64,000 nt of DNA from contig NZ_JAFHAP010000008.1 of NCBI RefSeq assembly GCF_016938855.1, forward strand, positions 310,280 to 374,279, given 5' to 3'. The position numbers were made by a program, and so were the translations under genes. A model generated the notes under the pieces. That model saw nothing but the letters and a program-made list of their open reading frames with translations, had not been told where the DNA came from and did no database searches. This document shows positions 35,237-43,651 of the stretch, piece by piece. The stretch is from Polycladomyces zharkentensis (GTDB lineage Bacteria > Bacillota > Bacilli > Thermoactinomycetales > JIR-001). The first letter of the stretch is position 1, and every line of letters begins with the position of its first letter.

Positions 35237-35956
35237 GTGATACCCATAGCAGAGAAAACACACGCCCAAACCATCACAGCAAGATCGGAATTCACCGCAG
35301 GGGTATTGTCGGCCGTTCCCATCATGGTGGGATACCTTCCCATCGCTGTGGCGTTTGGCATGATCGCTCAGCAGGCCGGAATCCCGCCCCTTTTGTCCGT
35401 TTGTATGTCGGCCTTGGTTTATGCCGGAGCCAGCCAGTTTATGGCCGTCAATATGCTGTCGGCGGGAGCGGGAACGTTGGAAATCGTGCTGGCGACGTTC
35501 GTATTGAATTTCCGCCATTTTGTGATGGGATTATCCCTGATGAACAAACTGAAAAAGATGCCCGCCGCATGGAAAATGGCCGTCTCCAGCGGCATCACGG
35601 ACGAAACCTTCGCTGTCGCCTCCTTGCAAAAAGAAACGATCGGCAAGTGGTTTCTCGCGGGACTTGTCCTCACCTCCTATACCACTTGGGTCGTCGGTAC
35701 CCTGATCGGGGGACTGCTATCTCAGTTCATTCCCCCGAGTATCAGTGAAAGCATGTCGGTGGCGCTGTACGCCATGTTTATCGGATTGCTGATCCCGGCG
35801 GTCAGGGACAATGCAAAATGGGGATTGATCGCCTTGGTCAGCATGGGGCTCAATACGGTGTTGGGCATGTTTCTCAGCAGCGGTTGGTCGATCGTGTTGT
35901 CCACCGTACTGGGAGGAATGGCCGGAGTTTGGTTGAGGAGGAGGAAGAAAGGATGA
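35237..35956 (+). CDS. azlC: branched-chain amino acid exporter, large subunit AzlC
   Basis: The 239-residue membrane protein has five or more spans and the AzlC signatures GYLPIAVAFGMIAQQAGIPP, SALVYAGASQFMAVNML and FVLNFRHFVMGLSL. With AzlD it exports branched-chain amino acids and analogues such as azaleucine. A GTG at 35237 is the only in-frame start near the N-terminal end, although its GGGG ribosome-binding bases lie unusually close. The stop overlaps the azlD ATG. Confidence 0.9.
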   Translation: MIPIAEKTHAQTITARSEFTAGVLSAVPIMVGYLPIAVAFGMIAQQAGIPPLLSVCMSALVYAGASQFMAVNMLSAGAGTLEIVLATFVLNFRHFVMGLSLMNKLKKMPAAWKMAVSSGITDETFAVASLQKETIGKWFLAGLVLTSYTTWVVGTLIGGLLSQFIPPSISESMSVALYAMFIGLLIPAVRDNAKWGLIALVSMGLNTVLGMFLSSGWSIVLSTVLGGMAGVWLRRRKKG

Positions 35957-36258
35957 CCGACCGTCTACTGCTCATCATTTTGGGCATGTCGGTGGTGACA
36001 CTGATCCCCCGATGGCTACCCGTATGGATCATGGATCGTATCACATGGCCCGACTGGGCACGGGAATGGCTGGACAGCATCCCGTATGCGGCATTGGGAG
36101 CATTGATCTTTCCCGGAATTATGTCCGTCACCAACGGAGAACCGTGGATCGGTCTGACCGGAGGGATCGTTGCCGCGGTCCTGGCATATTTGCGGCTGCA
36201 TATCATGTATGTCGTCTTCGGGGCGATATTGACCGTGATGTTGGTGAAAGCGATTTGA
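35953..36258 (+). CDS. azlD: branched-chain amino acid exporter, small subunit AzlD
   Basis: The 101-residue product with three or four membrane segments (IILGMSVVTLIPRWLPVWIM, YAALGALIFPGIMSV, GGIVAAVLAYLRLHIMYVVF) is the AzlD partner. Its ATG is read from an ATGA overlap with azlC, with GGAGGAGGAAGAAAGG upstream. Confidence 0.9.
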   Translation: MTDRLLLIILGMSVVTLIPRWLPVWIMDRITWPDWAREWLDSIPYAALGALIFPGIMSVTNGEPWIGLTGGIVAAVLAYLRLHIMYVVFGAILTVMLVKAI

Positions 36259-36267
36259 ATCAAAATC

Positions 36268-36303
36268 ACCCGGCGGACAAACGGATTTCCCGCCGGGTTT
36301 CGT
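36268..36303 (+). terminator. terminator after azlD
   Basis: ACCCGGCGG and CCGCCGGGT around a 13-base loop, followed by TTCGTT. Confidence 0.65.
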
Positions 36304-36361
36304 TCCACTTGTGGTTTGAAAATCGGGTTGTAGGAGTCTGTTTTGCAAACTGGTTTTTATT

Positions 36362-37706
36362 TTATGATTGAGAGACCCCTTATCCGAATGATCCGCTGCC
36401 ATGCTTCAGAGGCGAACGACAGATCCACCTCGTCCGGCAACCAATCAACCCGGGAGTTCCGGTATTCCTTCACAAATTCAAGGGCTCGGATCAGGCGCCG
36501 GTCCTCAGAAGTGGAATCGAGCCGGAGTGTGTCAAACGGAACAGGATCGGACGATGGTTCTGTCGGAAAAACTTCAGAATCAAGGGAAGGTAGTTATTCC
36601 CTTGACAAGAAGTGACGGCCTCACAGTCATCGAGAAGGTCGGGGATCCTCCCGCGGGTAGCCAGAACCTCCTTGACTAAGCGTCCTGCTTCTGCGTCTTC
36701 GGGATAATCCTGCAAGGCCTGCAGCACTTCAGTGAAGGCCGAAACCAGAGATTCCGTTTTCTCCCGGTGTTGTTCCCTCAACCGCTCCAATTCCTGTTTG
36801 GCCGCTTTATGCAGGCTGGCCATCCGTTTAATGAACAGTGTTCCGAGATGGTCGCGTGTCTTTGTTTGCCCGCGATAAATCAGGCACAGGAGAAGCGTGA
36901 TTCTTTTCTCCTGGGAAAAGTCTTTCATCTCCTGGGCATCCAGAGCTTTCGCCTGGTCTGCAAAATGGTTTACCTTGGCTGGTGGAATACCCTCTATGTA
37001 TGGTTCCGCGTCGCCAAAGGTGGTCAACCAGGCCAGATGGTCTAACCGATCCCTAATCTCCGACAGTTTGGCCTTTTTGGGAAGGTTTTCCAACCGGTTA
37101 TAGTCGCTGAAGTACGACTCTCCCCGTTCCAGCAAGTCCTCCAACCGCTGGATCTCCCGACTGTTAAGACGCAGGAACACCATTTCAAAAAAGCTGTCGT
37201 TGACGGCTTTCCGAATGTGCCGAGACATTCGGTCCAGTGTGCTGAAAGCGGGAAGTTCAAAGCCTTGTCGGATAAGTTCGGCAATCGCCACGTTAATTAG
37301 GTCTGCCGGATGGTCCATGACTTGGGCTGCCTTTTGTACCGCATCCAGGACGACGCGTTTCGCCTCATTCCCAAAGGGCCTTGATCCCTCGAAATTTACG
37401 GATGGCCGTCTGGTGCTCATACCGTGTCCGAGGTTTATCGTATCCCGGAACAGTTTCGGGTGGCAGATTCATTCGGACACGGATATGGTCCACGATCGGT
37501 GCAGGAACCTCTTCCAACTTGGGGAAATAGCCCAAGCGTTGCGAAGTCTTCAACAGAATCATCGCACTCAACAGGGATTTGGGACCACGTGTCAATTCAT
37601 ATACAAAGCGGATTTCTTCTCCGGAAGGTGTGTAGACACGTTCCAGCTCCTTCTCTGTGTACGAGCGCTTGAGCCGGGGGTAAGCTGTACGTTCGATGGA
37701 TGCCAA
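36362..37706 (-). pseudogene. Tn3-family transposase TnpA, N-terminal half, frameshifted
   Basis: The fragment reads in three frames. 37706-37365 gives the DUF4158 start (MASIERTAYPRLKRSYTEKE, FVYELTRGPKSLLSAMILLK). After a shift near 37380, EAKRVVLDAVQKAAQVMDHP, LPAFSTLDRMSRHIRKAVND and DDCEAVTSCQGNNYLPLILK follow. After a second shift near 36530, LIRALEFVKEYRNSRVDWLP and DEVDLSFASEAWQRIIRIRG follow, and the frame stops near 36362. Full TnpA has ~990 residues with a C-terminal DDE domain; here about 440 are left and the catalytic domain is lost, so it cannot transpose by itself. Confidence 0.85.
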
Positions 37707-37735
37707 TGGTTCGTTTCCCCCTTAAGATGCCGTAA

Positions 37736-38701
37736 TCACTTCCACGCGATCTTTTCCACTTCTGCCTGAAGATCAGAACGTGTCGCCTGAACGTAAATCA
37801 TAGTGGTGTCCAAGCTGTCGTGCCCCATGATTTGAGCCAATCGGTGAAGCGGTGTCTTTTCCGCCATGACGTACCCAAACCGGTGTCGGAGATCATGGGC
37901 GCTAAGGCCCTCCAAACCGGCCAAGCGCATGTACTTTTGAATCAGGTGCCGTAAGGCTCGTTCTGTCAAGCGTTTCCCGGTCTTCTCCGATGGAAACAGG
38001 AATTCCGATTCACTTGGCAACGACTTCAGGTACACCGTCAACGCTTCGCGGGCTGTGGCGTTAAGCGGTACCTCCCGCTGTTTGTTCCGTTTCCCTGAAC
38101 GGACTACAAGTGTCCCGCTCCGCTTCCCGATCGTTATATCTCCGGGTTTGAGATTACATACCTCCATCGTGCGTAGTCCCGTATGCAACATAAGCAGAAT
38201 GATCGTTCGGTCCCGGATCGTACCATGACGCTGCACTGCGGAGACTAGAGAGGCCTCCTCTTGATCCGTCATTTGGCGCGGGCTGACTTTTTCCATCGCC
38301 ACCAGTTTGACCGGTCGGGCAGGATTTGCAGGAACCACGCCCCGCTTGACCGCCCATTCAAAAAAGCGCTTGATCGTGATCAACCGTCGGTTGATGGTGG
38401 CCGGCTTTAATGAACGGGCAATTTGCATATACTCCCGGTAGCGGATCAATGTTTTCGTCGTGATCATCGCGGGGTGAAACAACGTTTCCTCTTCGCTGTG
38501 GCTGTTCCATGTCGCCTCAAACCATTCGGCCAAGTGCCGCAAATCGCTGGTGTAGCCCCGAAGCGTTTTGGGGTTGAGGTCTTCATGTCTGGCCAGATCG
38601 TTGATGAAACGATGAATCCACTCTTCAGCCTGATTGGAAATCATGGGAGATTGACTCAAACAGATTCCCCCTTTTGGAGTTTGACTTACATTATCGGACA
38701 T
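37736..38701 (-). CDS. TnpI-type tyrosine recombinase
   Basis: The 321-residue site-specific recombinase has an N-terminal SAM-like DNA-binding domain (NDLARHEDLNPKTLRGYTSD) and a catalytic domain with Arg in LLMLHTGLRTMEVCNL, Lys in VVRSGKRNKQREV, His-x2-Arg in LSAHDLRHRFGYVM, His in LAQIMGHDSL and Tyr in TTMIYVQ. All catalytic residues are present. Its position next to a Tn3 transposase and a site with paired motifs indicates cointegrate resolution, as TnpI of Tn4430 does. The first site motif overlaps its start codon, which allows self-repression. Confidence 0.85.
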   Translation of the reverse strand: MSDNVSQTPKGGICLSQSPMISNQAEEWIHRFINDLARHEDLNPKTLRGYTSDLRHLAEWFEATWNSHSEEETLFHPAMITTKTLIRYREYMQIARSLKPATINRRLITIKRFFEWAVKRGVVPANPARPVKLVAMEKVSPRQMTDQEEASLVSAVQRHGTIRDRTIILLMLHTGLRTMEVCNLKPGDITIGKRSGTLVVRSGKRNKQREVPLNATAREALTVYLKSLPSESEFLFPSEKTGKRLTERALRHLIQKYMRLAGLEGLSAHDLRHRFGYVMAEKTPLHRLAQIMGHDSLDTTMIYVQATRSDLQAEVEKIAWK

Positions 38702-38788
38702 GATATTCTAAGCTTATCTGAAACATTATCGGACATCAAGAGCCGGATTTTAGCGGGATCATATCCGTTAATTACACTTAACGGACAT
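38688..38788. promoter_or_regulatory. TnpI-type internal resolution site
   Basis: Two direct copies of ACATTATCGGACAT lie at 38688-38701 and 38723-38736, and an inverted pair TCCGTTAA-N6-TTAACGGA lies at 38765-38786, ending in a third GGACAT. This is the layout known for Tn4430: an inverted-repeat core plus two accessory direct repeats beside tnpI. It also lies between the recombinase and the antitoxin gene and probably contains both promoters. Confidence 0.65.
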
Positions 38789-38813
38789 TCAAAGTGAAAC
38801 GGAGGAGTCCCCA

Positions 38814-39050
38814 TTGAGTATCGAGAAGGAAGACCTTTACAGGCTCGTGGACCGTCTGGCCGAACAGGACAAAAAAAGCGCCTACGACTTTCTCCGCTAC
38901 TTGATTGACCGACATAAGAATCCTTATTATCACATTGACCAGTTGGAACCGGACGATGTTCCCTTTAACCAAGAGGAACAAGAACAGTTCGACAGCGAGG
39001 ACGAGAAGACTGTCTCTCTGGAGGATTTAAAACGTGAACTCAAGCTATAA
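38814..39050 (+). CDS. antitoxin of type II toxin-antitoxin pair
   Basis: A TTG start at 38814 lies six bases after GGAGGAG. The 78-residue product is helical and acidic (LYRLVDRLAEQDKKSAYDFL, then NQEEQEQFDSEDEKTVSLED, ending LKRELKL) as in short antitoxins that wrap around RelE/ParE toxins. No DNA-binding domain is obvious in the N-terminal half. It overlaps the toxin gene by 17 bases. Toxin-antitoxin passenger pairs beside the resolution site are a known trait of Tn3-family elements. Confidence 0.75.
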   Translation: MSIEKEDLYRLVDRLAEQDKKSAYDFLRYLIDRHKNPYYHIDQLEPDDVPFNQEEQEQFDSEDEKTVSLEDLKRELKL

Positions 39051-39294
39051 GGTCGAGCTGAGGCGACCAGCGGCCAAATTCCTCGCCAAGCAGGACCGTG
39101 CAACACAAAGACGGATCATCCAGGCGCTGGAGGGACTGCAGAAGGTTCCACCGGAGGGGGATATCAAACCGATGAAAGGACACCCCGGCCTATATCGCCT
39201 CCGGATCGGTACATATCGAGCGGTTTACGAAGTGGATCACTCAAAGCGAATCGTCTATGTCAGAGTGATCGGGAACCGTGGGGGATGTTTATAA
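39034..39294 (+). CDS. RelE/ParE-family toxin
   Basis: The 86-residue basic protein begins (GTG) YKVELRRPAAKFLAKQDRAT and has the RelE fold signatures QRRIIQALEGLQKVP, GHPGLYRLRIGTYRAVYEVD and IVYVRVIGNRGG. Such toxins cut ribosome-bound mRNA or poison gyrase; the conserved RLRIGxYRAxYE block favours the RelE ribonuclease type. A terminator follows at 39311. Confidence 0.88.
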   Translation: MNSSYKVELRRPAAKFLAKQDRATQRRIIQALEGLQKVPPEGDIKPMKGHPGLYRLRIGTYRAVYEVDHSKRIVYVRVIGNRGGCL

Positions 39295-39310
39295 TGGGTG
39301 AGAGCCAACG

Positions 39311-39346
39311 AAAAAGCCGTTCCTTTCGCTAGGAATCGGCTTTTTT
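39311..39346 (+). terminator. terminator after the toxin gene
   Basis: AAAAAGCCGTTCC and GGAATCGGCTTTTTT form a long stem with A-run and T-run; works on both strands. Confidence 0.85.
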
Positions 39347-39360
39347 CAATAATACCCATT

Positions 39361-39398
39361 TAAAACCGTATATTTTACACGTATCTCGGACTTACCCC
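39361..39398. repeat. right terminal inverted repeat of the Tn3-type element
   Basis: Read inward from 39398 on the minus strand: GGGGTAAGTCCGAGATACG, TGTAAAATATACGGTTTTA. Length (~38 bp), GGGG end and the AAAA/ACG/TTA inner block agree with Tn3-family repeats. The first seven bases also encode the last Gly and stop of rlmA. The partner repeat was not found in the window. Confidence 0.55.
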
Positions 39399-40270
39399 TT
39401 CTTACCAACAACCATCGTTACATCGATCGTGACGGAAGAAATACCCATTTGGAGAACGCGTTGAATGTTTTTCTCCGTTGTTCCCCAAGACAGTGGAGTC
39501 ATGTAAATCAAGTGCTTCAGGTCTGTCGGATTTAGTCTTCTGCTGTATCGGATTTGTCGAGTATCCACCAGTCTGAAATGCTGGCGGAAATGTGTGACCA
39601 CTCGTTCATTTGAATAAGATTGTTTGTCGGTTTGTCCGTAGAATATATTTCTCAGTTCCTTGAGGTAATCTCTGCCCGGAACAATCTTGATCAATACCCC
39701 GTCATCATGAAGCATTCGCGCAAATTCCGAATAATTGGATGGTGAAAAAATGTTCAGGATGACATCGAATTGCTGATCCATGAAAGGACTTTGGGCCAAA
39801 TCGGCAACGCACCAGATGAGGCCGGGATATTCCCTTGAAGCGATCCGAATCCCATATTTGGATATATCCATACCGACTCCCAATACCTCAGCATCCGTCA
39901 AACCCAAACCCTTTACCAAATCCGCCAAATGGGAACCTTCTCCACAACCGGCATCTAATACGTTGATCCGTTTATGGGTGTTTCCGATTCCATTTCTCAC
40001 GATATCACGGATTTGCTCGACCAATTCACTGAAAAATCCGCTTCTGCAAATAACATGCCTGGACTCAAACATCGCTTTATCATATTTGGCCGGTTTCACC
40101 GGGCGTGGAAGCAAGTGAATATATCCATATTTGGATAAATCAAAGCAGTGACCGGTTGAACAAATCAAACTGCTTGCCTCGTTGAAACTCACAGGCGCAC
40201 CACATAAGGGACACATGAATAGACGACTGTGCTTACGGATTAGACGCTTGGCTCGATCGATTTTTCTCAT
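39392..40270 (-). CDS. rlmA: 23S rRNA (guanine-N1)-methyltransferase, RlmA family
   Basis: The 292-residue protein has the N-terminal zinc site (FMCPLCGAPVSF, SLICSTGHCFDLSKYGYIHL) and the SAM domain (VLDAGCGEGSHLADLVKGLG, GMDISKYGIRIASREYPG, DVILNIFSPSNYSEFARML) of RlmA. It methylates a guanine in helix 35 of 23S rRNA; some members alter macrolide or tylosin sensitivity. The stop TAA is in the terminal repeat of the neighbouring transposon, so the C-terminus ends VVGKKG by insertion, close to the native end. The start at 40270 is the first Met of the homologous region. Confidence 0.9.
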   Translation of the reverse strand: MRKIDRAKRLIRKHSRLFMCPLCGAPVSFNEASSLICSTGHCFDLSKYGYIHLLPRPVKPAKYDKAMFESRHVICRSGFFSELVEQIRDIVRNGIGNTHKRINVLDAGCGEGSHLADLVKGLGLTDAEVLGVGMDISKYGIRIASREYPGLIWCVADLAQSPFMDQQFDVILNIFSPSNYSEFARMLHDDGVLIKIVPGRDYLKELRNIFYGQTDKQSYSNERVVTHFRQHFRLVDTRQIRYSRRLNPTDLKHLIYMTPLSWGTTEKNIQRVLQMGISSVTIDVTMVVGKKG

Positions 40271-40851
40271 GTGGCCCACCACACTTTCGGGGCCTTCCGC
40301 TCGCGTCCCGAATCCCTGGCCAGACGCTTGTTTGCGGAACTCATACATCCATCTCCCAAAGCCTCGCAGATCGTTATCGGATTCGCAGTAAATCGGCGAG
40401 ACGCTCCATATTCACGTTGTAGTGAAATGGTTGACCGATCCATCCGTTTTCCGAGCATGGGGGGCGTAATGGAAACAGAGCAGGCAGAGAGGGTCTTCGC
40501 TGTCTTTTTATGATAAAAAGCTCCTGTTTTTCCGGGGGTTCTTTTGGGCATAAAAAAGCACCTCACTCATTCGTATTCGGTAATGAGAAAGGTACAGCAC
40601 AAATAGACCCAACCTCTGGATGCAAAAACGGCTGAGCCTAAATGTTCCGTACCCAAATTTACCGAATGCGAATGAAGTGGATGCCCATGGAATGGATTCC
40701 TCCGCTGATTCAACATTGAAGTGGTATCTCATGTCAAGTTTACAATGAAAATTCAGGTCTTGACAACACGAAAATGAACAAGCTTGGATCATCCCTTCGT
40801 CCGACACACTATCCGCACCGTTTGGGACATTGTTTCCCGAGCGTCGACTCA
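40271..40851. other. 580-bp intergenic region with long imperfect palindrome
   Basis: A minus-strand frame from 40548 to 40267 has a fair ribosome-binding site (AGTGAGGTG) but no recognisable product and unusual composition; I do not call it. Between about 40555 and 40685 the sequence is an imperfect palindrome: TCATTCGTATTCGGTAA at the left and TTACCGAATGCGAATGA at the right, with partial matches further out and in. Nothing else is seen downstream to the permease stop. Confidence 0.4.
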
Positions 40852-42147
40852 CTACAAGCTTTTTGGACGTTCCCGCCAGACCTGCTCCAGAATGAGTGCG
40901 ATCAGCGTTCCCACCATCAAACCGTTGCCCGCGACATATTGGAGAACTGACGGTACGTGAACAAATACTTCGGGGGGCAGAAACATGACACCGGTACCCA
41001 ACGAAATGGAGACACCGATGATCGTCAACTGCCTCTGGTCCGGTTCCCGACTCCACAAGGAGCGAAGACCGATGCCGACCATTTGGGTGAACGAGGCCAG
41101 CATCGCTGCATACGCCACCGGCCCCGGCAACATCGCCAGAAACGATGTCAGGATGGGGAAAAACGAAACGATCACCAAAGCGGCGCAAGCGATCAGGAAC
41201 GGCATGAGCCGTTTCTGGCCCGTCATCTGAATAAAACCGGCAGAGATGGACAATGGGACCATACCCACAGTGGAAAACAATGCGGACACCGCATTGGACA
41301 GACCGCCGACCCAACTGCTGCGATTCAACGTTGGGATTTCTTCCCCCTTGAACCCCACTACCTGTCGGACAGCGGACACACTGGCCACCACATTGGACAG
41401 CAACACCAGCGCCATCATCACTCCCGTCACCATCAATCCGAGATCCCACCGTGGCAAGCCCCATGCAAAAAGTGCAGGGAATCGGAAGGGAGCAGTCACA
41501 CTCGTCCGTTCATGCCACCCAAGCAGGATGAATACCAGCCAACCCACTGCAATCCCGATCAATACTGCGTAACTTTTAACAAATCCCTTTCCCCAGATTG
41601 ACAATCCGAGCACTGTAAGGAACACACCAAAAGCCGTCAGCGCCATCCCGACAGACATAGGGTGCACCCGGTCGCCAATGCCCAGCATCCCTTTTAAAAA
41701 CGTCCCGCTCAATTGGATGGCCAGCAACAACAAATTCGTACCGATCACCAAGGGAGAAAACAGCGACAATATCCGGCCCGTCCATCCCGATATCCCCAGC
41801 CAAAACAGGACCGCTCCCGTCACCAGCATGGCTCCTTCCAACGCTCGCAACGTAGTGGAGGCCGAAGCACCGGCCTGAACAGAAGAGAGACCGAGGATGA
41901 CAAAGATCCCCAACCACAGCCCTGCCGGTCCATCCACCACAGGCAGACGGTGACCCCACCGGCCTTGCAAGAACGATGTCAGACCCACCACAAACAACGT
42001 ACGCTGCATCAGATCGGCCACCTCCACCGGGGATAAGTGGTAAATCTGACCGATGATCACCGGCAGGGCCAACGCATTGGCCAATAGAAATACCAACCAT
42101 TGCAACGATTCCATCAACGTATCCCACGTGCTGAACACCTTGCGCAT
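40852..42147 (-). CDS. NCS2-family nucleobase (xanthine/uracil-type) permease
   Basis: The 431-residue protein has 12-14 membrane segments and NCS2 features: SLQWLVFLLANALALPVIIG, VVDGPAGLWLGIFVIL, and in the C-terminal half ALFSTVGMVPLSISAGFIQM and SFLAMLPGPVAYAAMLASFT. It should import a purine or uracil by H+ symport; the substrate cannot be assigned, and it is a distant member of the family. The start ATG at 42147 follows GAGTGAGGCG; the frame upstream to 42255 is not supported. Confidence 0.75.
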   Translation of the reverse strand: MRKVFSTWDTLMESLQWLVFLLANALALPVIIGQIYHLSPVEVADLMQRTLFVVGLTSFLQGRWGHRLPVVDGPAGLWLGIFVILGLSSVQAGASASTTLRALEGAMLVTGAVLFWLGISGWTGRILSLFSPLVIGTNLLLLAIQLSGTFLKGMLGIGDRVHPMSVGMALTAFGVFLTVLGLSIWGKGFVKSYAVLIGIAVGWLVFILLGWHERTSVTAPFRFPALFAWGLPRWDLGLMVTGVMMALVLLSNVVASVSAVRQVVGFKGEEIPTLNRSSWVGGLSNAVSALFSTVGMVPLSISAGFIQMTGQKRLMPFLIACAALVIVSFFPILTSFLAMLPGPVAYAAMLASFTQMVGIGLRSLWSREPDQRQLTIIGVSISLGTGVMFLPPEVFVHVPSVLQYVAGNGLMVGTLIALILEQVWRERPKSL

Positions 42148-42205
42148 CCGGTTCGCCTCACTCTTTTTTCGATTATCGAAAAATAAGTATATCACGCGAT
42201 CATGA

Positions 42206-42258
42206 TTGCAGTCACCCGCAGGATTGGATAAAATAGTATATGAATATATGATCAAATA
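42206..42258 (+). promoter_or_regulatory. czrA-czcD promoter and operator
   Basis: TTGCAG (42206-42211) and TAAAAT (42229-42234) are 17 bases apart. Directly downstream, TATATGAATATATGATCAAA (42237-42256) is AT-rich with imperfect dyad symmetry (TGAATATATGATCA), similar to CzrA/SmtB-type operators. It precedes the czrA start by about 28 bases. Confidence 0.5.
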
Positions 42259-42284
42259 ATAAAGAAATGAAGTGAGGAACTGAC

Positions 42285-42602
42285 ATGAGCCATTTCAAAG
42301 CATTGCCGTCACTGGAGCCGCATATCGTCGAAGCGGCCTCGCAAACGTTTAAGGCATTGTCCGACCCTACCAGACTAAAGATTTTGCACCTGTTGTCGAT
42401 GGAGGAATGCTCCGTCAGCCGCATCGCCGAACAGTTGGGACTGACTCCATCGGCGATTTCCCATCAACTGTCCTATCTTCGCACCTTGCGTCTCGTCAGG
42501 CACCGCAGGGAAGGACACACGATTTATTACAGCTGCGATGACGATCATGTGCTGACATTGCTGAGACAAACGATTGAGCATGTTACGCATACATCGAATT
42601 AG
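42285..42602 (+). CDS. czrA: ArsR/SmtB-family zinc-type regulator CzrA
   Basis: The 105-residue winged-helix repressor has the recognition region SVSRIAEQLGLTPSAISHQL. The C-terminal helix carries D86-x-H88-x10-H99-x2-H102, which is exactly the alpha-5 metal site pattern of CzrA (Zn/Co sensing). Cys residues of the alpha-3 site (CVC) are absent. It overlaps or abuts the czcD leader and should repress the czrA-czcD operon until Zn or Co is in excess. Confidence 0.92.
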   Translation: MSHFKALPSLEPHIVEAASQTFKALSDPTRLKILHLLSMEECSVSRIAEQLGLTPSAISHQLSYLRTLRLVRHRREGHTIYYSCDDDHVLTLLRQTIEHVTHTSN

Positions 42603-42612
42603 GGGGGAAACC

Positions 42613-43536
42613 ATGCACCATCATCATGAGCATCATCATGGGCATCATCACGGTCCATTCGAACAACGCATCCGTAACAAAAAGGGATTGACCGTCGCCT
42701 TGGTCATAACGTCAACCATCATGTTTCTGGAAATTGCAGGAGGGATTTTCTCCAACAGTTTGGCGCTGCTTTCCGACGCCGGACACATGTTCAGCGACAC
42801 CGCTTCTCTGGCCTTGAGCCTGTTGGCCATCTGGTTTGCCACCAAACCCCCTTCCCCCCGTAAAACGTATGGTTTTTACCGGTTGGAGATCCTTGCCGCC
42901 CTGATCAACGCGATCGCCCTGTTTATCGTTGCCGGCATGATTTTACTGGAAGCATACGAACGCTTTTTCAATCCTCCGCAAGTTGCGGGAAACACCGTAC
43001 TGATCGTTGCCTTCATCGGATTGATCGCCAATCTGGTCAGTGCGATGGTCCTCGTCAAAACGAGTGATATCAAGGAAAACCTCAACGTCCGCAGTGCCTA
43101 CCTCCATATCTTGGGGGATGCCCTCGGCTCGGTCGGCACCATTGTCGCCGGACTGCTGATCACCTTTTTTTCATGGGATATGGCAGACCCGATCATCAGC
43201 GTGATCGTCGCACTGTTGATCCTCAAAAGCGCCTGGGGCGTTATCCGGGACACCACCCACGTCCTGATGGAAGGTGCACCCCAGACCATTGATCAGGATG
43301 AATTGAAACAAACCCTATTGAGCATCGACAAGGTCATCAATGTGCATGACTTGCACATTTGGACGATCACATCGGGGATGGACTCCCTCAGCTGTCATTT
43401 GGTGATCGAGGATGACGGCGACAGTCAGCGGATTCTGCAGCAAGCCGTGCGAATCATCGAAGATCGCTTTCAGATTCGTCACACCACGATCCAGGTGGAA
43501 ACATCGCACATGCAACACGCCGAACTGGAAGTGTAA
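42613..43536 (+). CDS. czcD: cation diffusion facilitator CzcD
   Basis: The 307-residue Zn2+/Co2+:H+ antiporter has a His-rich N-terminus (MHHHHEHHHGHHHG), six membrane segments with LALLSDAGHMFSDTASLALS (HxxxD metal site on segment 2) and the matching ILGDALGSVGTI (segment 5, HxxxD as HILGD), and a cytoplasmic domain with DLHIWTITSGMDSLSCHLVI. The ATG at 42613 follows AGGGGGGAAACC. It is cotranscribed with czrA. Confidence 0.95.
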   Translation: MHHHHEHHHGHHHGPFEQRIRNKKGLTVALVITSTIMFLEIAGGIFSNSLALLSDAGHMFSDTASLALSLLAIWFATKPPSPRKTYGFYRLEILAALINAIALFIVAGMILLEAYERFFNPPQVAGNTVLIVAFIGLIANLVSAMVLVKTSDIKENLNVRSAYLHILGDALGSVGTIVAGLLITFFSWDMADPIISVIVALLILKSAWGVIRDTTHVLMEGAPQTIDQDELKQTLLSIDKVINVHDLHIWTITSGMDSLSCHLVIEDDGDSQRILQQAVRIIEDRFQIRHTTIQVETSHMQHAELEV

Positions 43537-43651
43537 CCTGGTCAAAGGCAGTTGGGATAACCATAGTCCCTCCCGAATGGATCTGCTATATTATTGATGG
43601 TGACTTCGGTCACGGGTGGGAGAGGGTCTATCAGGGAAAGAAGGTAGGATA

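Larger units (their letters stand above)
36362..39398. mobile_element. truncated Tn4430-like Tn3-family transposon
   Basis: The segment holds, from left to right, the N-terminal half of a Tn3-family transposase (minus), a TnpI-type tyrosine recombinase (minus), a TnpI-type resolution site, a toxin-antitoxin pair (plus) and a right terminal repeat. The right end (39398 inward) starts GGGGTAAGTCCGAGATACG, then AAAATATACGGTTTTA: the GGGG start and AAAA..ACG..TTA spacing of 38-bp Tn3 repeats. The left end with the catalytic half of tnpA is missing. TnpI instead of a serine resolvase marks the Tn4430 branch. Confidence 0.75.

Noticed and set aside
40267-40548. Minus-strand frame of 93 codons before rlmA
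   Set aside because: It has a fair ribosome-binding site, but the product has no recognisable domain, its composition is unlike neighbouring proteins, and part of the area is a long palindrome.
40508-41464. 318-codon minus-strand frame overlapping the NCS2 permease
   Set aside because: It is a different frame of the permease gene, which alone shows membrane segments and family motifs.
42148-42284. Purine riboswitch before either nucleobase permease
   Set aside because: The leaders at 42148-42284 and 43537-43651 are short and lack the conserved purine-aptamer loops.
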